DNA of 64,000 bases. It comes from Amphibalanus amphitrite. Taxonomy: Eukaryota; Arthropoda; Thecostraca; Balanomorpha; Balanidae. This document shows positions 36,501-48,500 of this stretch, piece by piece. Made by a program: the position numbers and the translations under genes. The stretch covers positions 62,001-126,000 of the forward strand of contig NW_024881626.1 of NCBI RefSeq assembly GCF_019059575.1, written 5' to 3'. Every line of letters begins with the position of its first letter. Position 1 is the first letter of the stretch. The notes under the pieces are model-generated. The model did not search any database. It was not told the origin of the DNA and saw only the letters and a list, made by a program, of their open reading frames with translations.

Positions 36501-39500
36501 CCCTCATATTGTTCCCCATTAATGCTCCCTCATATTGTTACCTGTGCTCCCTCATAGTGTTCACTGTACACTGTGCCTCAGCTGTCTGTTAAGAACGCTG
36601 TCGGGATGCCGCTACGATCGCCGGCGTTCGGGATTAGCTCGTAATGGTGGATTATTGGCTGCCCCTTAGGGCCCAGAATACACTACCGCCGCCCAGCAAT
36701 GCTCGATCACGGCCGACCCAAATGGGCGTAATCTATCTACAATGTATAGCGTCGATTTTTCAGCATCCGATACCATGGGGTCCCCCAAGACCTTAGACTG
36801 CGAACGTTTACATTGCATTGGGCGCCCATCAGGTACCCCTTGGCCCAAACATCGCCATTACAGCATGCGCGGCTGACTCGTGTATGTCGGCCTTCTGCCG
36901 GGTCCGCGCCGTCTCCGCGTGCTGACCCAGCGCGGCCACTGCCAGTTACGTAGCCCGACCTGGTCTGACGCCGGGTCGACAGAAGTCTCCTGGACCTCCA
37001 CACGAAGCGGAACTGGCTACTGTATCTCACATTAGAGCTAACTAGCCGACAGCGGCACGGCGCCGAATGGCCGCTCAACTACGGAACGTGACCCCATAAC
37101 AGCTCGCCTGCGCTCTGAGATGAAGCCTCTTTTACCCAAGTCTGAGTCAAATAGTGCACTCCCATAGTTGTTGATGCAGTCTGGAATTTGTGATTCAACG
37201 ACGACCTGTGTTGAATAAGGGAGTTGATGGCGAGATGACTTCAAAGCGATAGGAGCTTGTGTGACCACCAGACCCATGTCCATTGCTTAACCCGCGCACC
37301 GACGGGATATCCGCCCCCCCCCCCCCCTGAGGTTTTTCGCGAATAGCGGGAAAACCGCGGCGCGAAATTTGGTACGACTATTCTCGCATCAATTTTACAC
37401 ATGGTGTGCAAGTTTGAACCTCCTAACTTTTAAGGTCAGGTCACCAGGTCACTTTGAATGACCCAACCTCAAGTCACTTTTTTGCAACTTTGTCACCGTG
37501 CCAGAGCTACAGTAGATGTCGGAGACCTTTGAAAGTCGCATGATGTTATCAGGTCATTAGTAGCTACAATTTTTATCTCTCGGAATTTTGATATCGGTGA
37601 CCTAAGGTCAGGTCAATTTCTCGACCTCCCCATTATAAGTCAATGGGGGAAAAATCAACTCCCTGTTTTTACCACTAAAACGTGTCGTAATGGCCCCATA
37701 TACCATACATGACTTCATATACGATCAACCTTCACTACCTTGAGGTCAGTTTTGCTGTTGGGCAGCTGTAAGGTCATGTGACGTCATCAAAGGTCACCAA
37801 AGGTTTTTTGCCAATAACTCCGTACAGGAACAAGATACAGCCGCGCGGATGGTCTCATTGTGTTCAGCTCGTCAAGACGCATCGAATGATATACATGATG
37901 ACCTCGAGGTCACGTGACCTGAGGTCAACCTTTGACCTTGACCTTTCGAGGTCAACATATATATCATTCGATGCGGATTGGCGAGAGGATCACGATGATG
38001 CACTTAGTTTGTTCCTATCTTGACTAATTCGAAAGTTATTCGAGAAAAACTCTCTCCATATCTAGCGCCGCCATTTTTACTTTTTTGACCCCTGTGACGT
38101 CATCTTTGACCTGACCTGAAAATGACCTTAGTAAAAATTGTAGCCCTTGTCCGTGCGTATCCGATGCCGTTTACCGCTTGTCGCTATCTTGCTTCGTTCC
38201 GCCCCCCCCCCCCCGTCGGTACGAAGTTGGCTCAGACCCCCGTCAGTGCGCGGGTTAAAAGCAATCAGCTACTGGTGGTATATAAAAAGAAGTATTCGGA
38301 AGCTGCTTCACACACACTCTCCCCTCCTCCTCTCTCTGTCTTTCTTGGTTAGATGATGAACCCAAGGCTATAGAACTCCGATGAATCCTCTTGCGCTATG
38401 GGCTCTGGAAGCCTGCGGTTTTTTAGCGAGCATTCGGTATGGCCGGAATGTCCAATATCCGTGTCGTTCTGAGTGGTGACCTCCCGACAGAATTGAGCAT
38501 CCATTTAATACAAGTTGAATCCAGGGCATTGTACGAGATCATAGCCATAAGTCCCCACTCGCCTATAGAGCATGACGTAGTGTGACCAGTCTGCCTCTGG
38601 CCGAGTCGTCAGTGGGTTTTCTATTTTTGTCAGGCCAGCTCACCACTCAGCATGGCAGTTACATGTTTGGGCCACCCTCTGTCCCTGAAGCGAACAGGAT
38701 CTAGGAGTGGTTACCGATGACCGGGCGCCATTTCTTCGGAGGACTTTCAAAAAGTTAACCCGCGCCCGGCTGGGGGTCCTGGATTTCCACGCCCTGCTGG
38801 GGGGGGGGGGGGTGTTTGAACACCCCCCCTTCTAACTCGGCTCCTGGGCCACGTAGCGATACGCGGAAGGCGGCGTTCGAAAGAGCGTCAAAAATAATGA
38901 GGAAATCACTTCAGTCAATTTTTTGGTCAGGTCAAAGGTCAGGTCACCAGAGGTCATTGAAGGCAAAATTTCGCCGATTTCCAGGTCGAATGTCGACAAT
39001 TTCCAAGAAGCCAACGCGTAACTCGGGAACCAATAGAGCTACAGCGCCGCGGAAAAGCGCATTCGATAGCCCTATTAACGCCCTTTCTGAGTAATTCTCT
39101 CAGATTTGACCTAACGTCAACGGTTTTGCCTGCAGGGGGCAAAAACGGCAAAAATAGCCGATTTTTTCGGAAACGGTTTTTCTGCAATAACTTTTGACCC
39201 AAGCCTTGTACGAGCTTACTTTTACCGGCATCGTGTTTCTCTCGTCAAGACGCATCGAATGAACTATAACTTGACCTTGAAAGGTCAACTTGAAAATTTG
39301 ACCTCAGGTCAAGGTCATGACCTGACCGGAAAGGGTCATGTTGCATATCAGTCGATCCGTATCGTCGAGCTGAACACATCTAAAGCGTTTTCATCGCTCT
39401 AGCATGTCTCTATCAAAAGTTATTTGCGAAAAACTGCTAGATACCATTCGTGACCTAAGATGACCTCAGGGCATAAACAGGGGTCACGGACACCATTTTC

Positions 39501-42500
39501 ATGTTCAGTGTGTCTAAACCACTTGTAAATCAGTGTTTGGGAGTGTTTATAATGTCTTTCGTTCAAAAGAGGCGCATTTCAATTTTCTCCCATTGACTTA
39601 TAATGGGGAGGTCGCAAAATTGACCTGACCTTAGGTCATCGATATCAAAATTCTTAGATATACATTTTGTACATGCTATTGCTCTTAGCAATCGCTGAAA
39701 GTTTCAAAGCGATCGGTCACTCAGTGTAGCTATGACAGACATTGAAACTTTTTATGAGGTGAGGTCACTTCAAGTGACCTGGTGACCTGACCTTGAATGA
39801 CCTTGGTCTGAAATTTTCACAACATGTGTAGAATTGATGTATGATAAGGTGTACCAAAAACGGCGGCGCTCCGCGCCGCCGTTTTTGAGATATTCGCGAA
39901 AAACCACAAGGGGGGGTGTTCAAACACCCCCCCCCCCAGCAGGGCGCGGGTTAATATTTATCGGGTGTTTGGGTCACCCGAAGTTCCCTTACAGCCTTGT
40001 ATGGCTACTGTCGCTCATTTTTGTGTAGGAAGGGGCGCCGGCTGATGCGTCGAAAAAAACGCCGCTATCTTTTTGTATAGTCGGTTTGTCATTATTCTTA
40101 AGCGAGCTGGTAGAGTCTGGCAAGTGCCAGCGTCATGACGTGAATCTACCGGGGAAGCTGAGAAGTATCTTCACATGTAGCTGTGAACCGTGCGCCAATA
40201 TGAGTCAGGTGACGAGGAGCCCGCAGACAATAGAGCGAGCACACCACGGGACTCGTTTGAGCAGACAATAGAGCGAGCACACCACGGGACTCGTTTGAGC
40301 AGACAATAGAGCGAGCACACCACGGGACTCGTTTGAGCAGACAATAGAGCGAGCACACCACGGGACTCGTTTGAGCAGACAATAGAGCGAGCACACCACG
40401 GGACTCGTTTGAGCAGACAATAGAGCGAGCACACCACGGGACTCGTTTGAGCAGACAATAGAGCGAGCACACCACGGGACTCGTTTGAGCAGACAATAGA
40501 GCGAGCACACCACGGGACTCGTTTGAGCAGACAATAGAGCGAGCACACCACGGGACTCGTTTGAGCAGACAATAGAGCGAGCACACCACGGGACTCGTTT
40601 GAGCAGACAATAGAGCGAGCACACCACGGGACTCGTTTGAGCGCCCGGTAGCCAGTCTATTGACTCGGGCTCGGGATGTTGCGCATTTTGAGATGAACAC
40701 TCCAATGTATGAATACCGGGATCGCGCCGTGGCTCCAGAGCACACTTCACGTGCTTTGCAGCGAATAATATATATATCGACGCTATTGACGCTTGCAGCG
40801 TCTCATGTAAGTCACCTATTCCAGCAATGGATGTGGTGAGCTCACTGGAGCGCATATCTTTTCTGTTTATTGCCAAGGCATGTGGCGAGATCTCCGGAGC
40901 GCCTACCATTTCTATCTACGGTCAAGACGTACTGGTCCGATGGAAGACCCTTCCCTCGCCTGCTGGGCTGTCGGAGCCCTCCGCTACCCGCGTGGCCAGC
41001 CCCGCCTGACCCCCCGCCTCTCCTCCCCGCGTGATCGGACCCAGGTGCCGTCTGGCGGTGGCCCCTGCTGACCGGCCCCGGGCGCTGGTCCCGGGTGTGG
41101 TCTGACCCTCGCTGGTCTCTGATGCCATCTGACCCCCACTCCCTGCCCCAGGCGCTGGCCATGTCGATGGGAGGCGGCGGCGGCACTCCGGCGGCGCCCG
41201 ACTTTGCCTCCATGACCGAAGAGGAGCAGATTGCTTACGCCATGCAGATGTCGATGGCCGACCGTGAGTACTGCGGCGGCGGTCGGCCCCGCGGGAGGTA
41301 GAGCAGGCCTGGTGGTGACCTGGGGAAGGGGCCATCGGAGCGGCCTGTGGGACCGGGGAGCGGTCTGTGGGACCGTGGGGAGCGGCCTGTGGGACCGGGG
41401 AGTGGTCTGTGGGACCGTGAGGAGTGGCCTGTGGGACCGGGGAGCGGTCTGTGGGACCGGGGAGCGACTTGTGGGACCGGGGAGCGACTTGTGGGACCGG
41501 GGAGTGGTCTGTGGGACCGGGGAGCGGCGTGTGGGACCGTGGGGAGCGGCGTTTGGGACTGTGGGGAGCGGCCTGTGGGACCGTGGGGAGCGGCGTGTGG
41601 GACTGTGGGGAGCGGCGTTTGGGACTGTGGGGAGCGGCCTGTGGGACCGTGGGGAGCGGCGTGTCGGACCGGGGAGCGACTTGTGGGACTGTGGGGAGCG
41701 GCCTGTGGGACTGTGGGGAGCGGCCTGTGGGACCGGAGCGCCTAGAGCGGAGGGGAGATGTCACAGAGAGACATGGAACAGTGAGCGTATGTTATGTTCT
41801 CTGGGAGTAGGACGACGTATGGTTTACTTTGAATGTCTTATCCAGTGAGACAGTTTACCCATATAAACAGAACGACCTATGAAAACTGTCGGTAGTTTTA
41901 GCTCCTGCTAGATTTTGTCGTCAAATTGTCGGGCGCGTTTTCTCAATTTACCTTTAGAGTGTAAATAATATCATCATTTCTGAGCCGTGCCTGTCGATCA
42001 TTGATGTATCTATGTGGGTTAATCCTACTGGCTGACTACGTGGATACAGGCTTTTGCACGGATTTTCTGTAATTTTACTCGGCATTTGTCCGGCATCTGA
42101 CAGCGCGAGCCGGGATAGCCGTGAGCCGGACCGTGGCGCTCTGCCTCCCAGCGTCTGCCAGTGTCACCATCAATATTGATGTGAGGCTAATAGTACACTA
42201 TCGCTGATTGCAAGAAGATTGATGGGGATTTATGGGGTCTTAGTTAACGAACCCTTGGCGTACCCGTGCATCTTATTTGATATTGAACAAAGACAATATG
42301 TTTTGGGGCCAACAAATGTCATGTTTAAATCACTATTCTGTGCGAGACCAACATTTCTCTTCAGTTTGCCCGTCAGTAACAGTTGGCACCTAATTAATAA
42401 GCTAATATTTAATCGATAACATTGTCCAAACAATTTAAACGGTGTCTTGCCTAGCAGCGGACTTGCATGGAAGAGACAAATGAAGTGGGCGGGCGACAGT

Positions 42501-45500
42501 TCAATTCCTGCTAACAGATGGGCTTTTATCTGGAAGCAGTGCCACGGAAATTCTGGCAGGATTTTTCCACCGGCGTATAGTGGCATTGATCCAGGCCCGG
42601 AGAGCGTAAGCGGGATATGTGACCGAGGGTGTGGTAAAAGAAAAGCAGCGTTGTGATAATCTCAGTTATGCGCCTGGAGTGCAGCTCAATGACATGTGAA
42701 ACTACCTGTCCCGACCATTGAAGGTTCTGAGCTATCAATGTCGGCTAATTGTCGGGCCTCAGTGGGGACTTCACTGGACAAACTTCAGAGCTATAGCGTA
42801 CAGCGGGTACCGCATATTATCCGCTCTGCGAATGGCCAGCCGGAAATAGCTTTCGCTATATGCGTCTGGGATTAACACGTATTTCCCCTTCTCGCCAACA
42901 TTAAATCGAATGTTGACTTCATTGATTCAGTGTTGAGTATATTATTATTTACCTTGAAGGCTTGGAAACAGTTGAGAAAGTATGTTATTAAGTGACTTTT
43001 TGGTAGCATTTTCTTAAGTGGACTGCATAGATAAGTAATATATGTTCCACTGGCTGTTACTACCAGGACATGTTGTTGGTGCACAGCAAACATGGCTGAA
43101 TGACTCATTTCTATTCTCTATTCGCATAAACTCCGCGCCTGGTGGTGGCGATCTGAGGCTGAAATACGAGTATTTTATAGTATCAATGAGCTTCATCGTT
43201 TCATAATTACCTAATAAGTAAATAGCAGGTTAAGCACCAACCAAGCGTTCCAAGCCTACAGGGTGTCCCATAATTACCCGGACATTGTTAATTAGTATAT
43301 AAAATAAGGCAAACATGATTGCGCTTTTTTCTTTTTACCGTCTTATATAGTCAACTAGGGTGGCTGTGAAATAGCACATGCAATAGATACGCTTGTTACA
43401 AGATCAGCCGACAATGATGGAAAATGCCAGCCATTGCTGGTCTCAGTTGTTTTACGGGTCTCCCGAAACTGGGTGTAGGCCTGTTTTCTTTGACCTCTTG
43501 CCGGAGGATAATACGATCATATAAGATAAACTTGACATCAAAGTGTTCCCAGGCCATAAGGTATTATCCCCCAAAACAAAAATTTCTGCCTACGCCACTT
43601 TTGCTGCGTTTTTTTACATCTGGAGTGGAGAAGCTCCATGTCTGAACATTGCGCAACCTTTGGCTTCCAACAGATTTGGTTTCCAAAACAAACCCGTTCA
43701 TGGCCATTTGGTTCACGGCATCCAGTTTTCGCACTGGTAGAATATTACCGCAGTAGTACCCTGTGCTAACGGTTGTCTTTGGGCCATCATATCAAGCCCA
43801 ATGAGTGTACGGTGGCTCAAGATGTCTCACAATTTGATTTTCGACGGGTGCCTGGCCGTCTCTGCTGTTGGGGCGTTGTAGCCATCTGACGTTCACACAA
43901 GCCTTTTTCGGGCGGTTCAAAGGACATAATAACTTCGTTAGACCACAAAGTGTGTCTCAATATACTGTTTAATTGTATATGTTATGTTTTTGGGATGAGT
44001 TGTAGTGATTTGCGCTCCTTTCCCCGTAGTTTTCGCATATTTTTCTGGCGAAGGACCCCTAATTCCAAAATTTTGTCGAAGATAGTGGTGCAAAGTAGAC
44101 TGATGTTTTGTAGATAATCCTGATCTATTGTTTAGCTAGTTTTTAGCTAGATCGGTGACGTTTGTTGTCTATGACAAGCAACCCCTTGTTTGACAACTGG
44201 TGCATGGCCCTTTTTGGCCGAGCCCAAGCTTGTCAATCAGGTTTATCTCTTGCTCTCTCTGGCTTCGTTAGCTGATATAATTGCGCTTTGCTCAATCTTA
44301 ACTGCTTGCAGATGAGCTGCTGAAGCTCTCCAGCAAAGACCATGCCGAAAGTCCGTTTACAAAGTTGAAAACGGGAGTTGATTCACCATGGTTGCCTATT
44401 AGTGGCTTAAGCTGAAAACGGAAAAGGACTCCTCTTACTTGACTCTGGATAATAATTGATTCGAGTCGTTACCGGCCACCAAAAGCACACAGTCTCCAAT
44501 CTCGATAGTTTAGGGATATCTTATAAAAGTATGATGCTTGTATATCATTAGAAGCGAGCGCAGTCGCACTTTTAGCCAGAAAATAAATGTCCGGGTAATT
44601 CTGGGACACCCTGTACAGTAGTTGTGTCCATTACCTTTAATGGCGGTGGCAGAGGTAAGCCTCCGCCGCCATTCTGCCAGCGGCTGTCGTCGCCCCGGTG
44701 TAACCCGACGGCGGTGGCCGCGGCGACATGGGCGGCCACAGGTGCACAGCGTGCGTCATCGAGGACGTCATCCTCGTCACCACGAACAGACGTGCTGGCT
44801 TTCCGAAACCGCTCAGTGGTACAAATGCGACCTCGGTCCCTGTCAGGATCGGACAGATTTCGGTGTTACTCCGCGAGTAGTGGACGGCACTCGGGTAGAT
44901 GACGCCAAAGAGGACGGCGTCCTAAGTGGCTGTCAACCAAGTATTTGATTGCAAAATATGATACCCTTACGTGTTAGGCTTTAATATATTTATTGGTATT
45001 GGAAAACTCGACCAACTTTTCGGACGCCCTGCAGCTTCGTACTTACGAATCGAGCTTCAGCGAAACCCTCGTCTAGTGAGTTCTGGATGCCGCGTAACAA
45101 GCAGGTAAGGACGTCACTTTTGCAAAGAGGACATACAGTGTCATGACATGGGTATATATTATCCTTCAAACGAGTACGATTGTGTTCAGTGGTTGCGCCT
45201 TTATTTGCATCTGGCATGCGCGGACCGTCATTGTCAGCAATGAGTAATCAAGCTACTCGTACCTACGTATGCGTCCGACTGATCGGATCTTTCTGTAATC
45301 GGATATTGCTTTTCCACTGGTTTCCAAAGTAATGCTCTTTCGCACTATTTTATGGTGGAACAGTAATCAGAAGTAAGGTTCCGGCTCTATCGCATGTTAA
45401 TGGTTACGAGAAGACAGGAGCCAGTTTTTTTTTTTTTCTTGTGCGACAGCATCGTGAAGGCTATATGTGAATTGTGAATCCGGAGCTCAGTCGCGTCGCT

Positions 45501-48500
45501 TTCGCGGAAAAGTGGCAGTTTGCCTCGTGTCGAACCAACGGTGGTAGTCTGAGTGATGCCTGCATCAGGGTTCCACATCAGTTTGCCCCTTTACTGACGT
45601 CGGAAAGTGGTATGCATTATGCATGCGTTTCTCCCTCTCCCGTCCCAGTGATTTCTTCGGTGACGGAATGACTACGAAGCACGGAATATATAGTCTACGA
45701 CATGTCGTAGACTATATATTCCGTGCTACGAAGGCAACGAGGGTAGTTGAAACTATTGGGGTTCGCAATGGCTTCAAAGACGATGGGGCCTCAAACGCAC
45801 CTCTTGTTTCCAACTCAGTATGCCTGGTAGTCGGTAAGACAGATTTCCCGAGTTGCTTGCAAATTCTGACCCCGGTTTATGCCATGGTCTACCGAGTGTT
45901 AGTGTCACTAATTCGTTGAGGTACCGCCGGTACTGGGGTATCCGAATTAGTCGGCGAGCCGAATTAGTGCGTTTGTAAAAGCCTGTCCCGTAGTTCAGTT
46001 GGTAGGGCGTTTGACTCTCGGTGGTGAGATTCTGGGCTCGAGTCGCTCCGACGCTCGATATATGATACTCCTGACAGGGATGGTATGTGGTTGACTGCAG
46101 CCAGTTAAAGCTATAGTAAAGTGGCCTTTGAGTTGGGTGGGATGGGCCGTGCTCAGCTTTGGTGGGCACGCTTATTTGTGACTTCTGAATCCCCCCCGCT
46201 GCCCGATATTGCCCCATCGGACGTGAGGCGCGGGTGCGTACCAAGTTCTGCTTAGCGCGGGCTCCGGCTGTGTCAATCCGTCCATTCAAACATTCCAGCT
46301 TTTTGTACTGATAGAAATTGAATATATAAGAAGATAGAAGATAGAAGAAGATATCCTTTGGCTAGCTCTGGGTCTTGGATGTTCACTTTTCAACCAATTA
46401 TCTAGCTCAACGTCAGTTAGATAGTTATCCAAATGAATAGCATTGCAACAAAGCTGTGGAATCTAAGGTTAATTACGTATTTCGATATCATAGCAGAGCG
46501 CGTTGTGAAGGAATATTGCCTTGATATGGAAACCCTTGCTGAGTCATTATCTGGATTACTTAGGGCATTAATTGCTGTATAGTCGACTACATAATGATGT
46601 TCCACTTTTCACAGGCAACTTCTTGCCTGGAGTGGTAGGCTGTGCCGCATCACACGGGCTGAGCTCACAAATTATAGCTTTGTCCCAATGCTCACAATCG
46701 ACACGCTTAATTGCGTGATAAACGGCACAACTTAGCGCTCCGGTCAACTGATAGCTTCTGAGGAGTGGAACATCATTCTGTAGTCGACTATACACGGCCG
46801 ATGCCAAGAATGGTAATTGTAGTGTGGTGTCTCCAGCCCTGGCGAGTTGGCAGCCGGTCAAAGTCCTGCTGACCACGGTCTGGGGCGGTCGGAGGGTGAC
46901 CTGGAGACCGGAGGAGGGTGGGTAGACGCAGTTGTCATGTAACTCATCCAGTTCAGCTGAACCTCGTGGCCGGTCAGCTTTGCGCAATGCGCAAAACTGT
47001 GGAGACGGTATGCTACAACAACTGTCAAGCAACGCCGCTTCACCAGTAGCTCTGGTCATACGTAACTCCACCTACAGATCCTACGATCGTGTAGTTGTAC
47101 CTACCTGAGACGATGGGTTCACGTAATTCATTCCTGTTCGACATTCACTTCGAAACTTGTTTCTCAAGGCTGCGGCTATTCAAGGCTCAAGGCTATTCTG
47201 CTGCGGCAACGCACCCAAATCAAAATGTTATGTTGCTGCTCAAACGAAACATTGAAATGGTAGCGAATTAATTGGTTTATTATAGTAATGTCTTCCGTTG
47301 GTGATACCTTGGATGGTCGGCTCAAGAGTGTGAGTCGCTCCAGGGACGCTGATGGCAGGTCACCGCCGTTGGGCGCGATACGATCTCTGGCTATTAACCC
47401 GCGCCCCGCCGCGCTATTAGAGGGCCCTCCCACCTTCAAAAAAGTTAATGAATTGGCATGAACGTGATGTCGCTCGGTTCAGAAAGGGCGAAAACGAATA
47501 TCTACCAAATTTCATCGAAAAATATTCACCGGGTTTTCAAGACATCAGACTTTTACTTTTGTTTACTTTTTGGAATCTCCGCTGTTCCTAGCGAATTTAT
47601 TTAAAAGTGCGGCACTTGTTGCGCGCAAAGCAGCATATACTACCGCGTGTTATCAAACGTTTTAGTAAAAGATTTAAAATCGTTAGATCTGCGCTGACGT
47701 CACACATTCTAATGCATTAGCCCCTCTGAATCCAAGTGCTGCAACTTTGAAATTAAATATTTTCGATTTGAGGCATTTCTCGATCTTGTGAGTGCTCAAA
47801 CCGGTAAGGCAAGCCACGGACCCCATTTTGGCTATATTGTTGCCCCACGTCCTCGTAGCCTCCTCCAGTGTATAACAGTCTCATGACCGGTCCGCCATCG
47901 GTGATGTATTTGTCTCAGCTTCACTCGGTGGTCAGACGCTCTGTATCTGTACCGAACACGCAAACAAAAAACAATCAGTGGCTCGCCTCAACCAACAACG
48001 AGCCAGTAGCGCCCCCACCACAACGAATATATCATATGTTTTCGCATAATAACAGATAAAACTAATTTCCACTTCACAATAATATCTGGCAAGTGCGCCA
48101 TATACGCCACAAAAATAATTATGGTATTTCAGCACGGCCTTTGACATGTTTAACATTCATCTGGCTCATCTAAGGCACGCCGACGGTATACGAGTAATTA
48201 TACATGCAAAATGATAAACATAATGCTTACCGAGATCTGTTTCCTTTCCAACTACGAGAATGCGAAACAACAATGCTCTCTCACGTGTCCCTCTCATCCT
48301 TCTTGACACATCAGCGACTTAGAGATGACCGAATGAAAACATGTCCGAAAATTCACTCTACACCGTTCACCACTATCCATTCCACAACGTTACTAGCAGC
48401 GCCATCTAGAAAGTAAACTAGCAACCAGAACCAACCAACAGCTCGTGGCTACAATGTAGAGGTCGCCACCAGCTGGACATGTTGGACATGGGATGAGAGA

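Noticed and set aside
40146..40909. Long minus-strand open frames with a 38-residue repeat, and the array as a CRISPR
   Set aside because: The frames exist only because the 38-bp unit has no stop on that strand. The copies are directly adjacent without spacers, and this is animal DNA, so it is a satellite and not a CRISPR or a protein.
41231..41848. Gly/Trp/Asp/Arg-rich repeat proteins in three plus frames
   Set aside because: All three frames are open across the minisatellite, the signature of a repeat lacking stops. No start context or splice evidence.
44622..44948. Open frame with WYKCDLGPC, loosely like a thrombospondin type 1 repeat
   Set aside because: Only a short string matches, the other conserved Trp and Cys residues are missing, and it directly abuts a transposon end. 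Not enough to call an exon.
45986..46060. A functional tRNA gene
   Set aside because: A-box and B-box-like strings are present, but the T-arm and acceptor stem do not pair and no clear anticodon loop exists; called a SINE instead.
47868..48416. Pairs of small open frames repeated at 54893-55435
   Set aside because: They are inside the two LTRs and duplicated only because the LTRs are.
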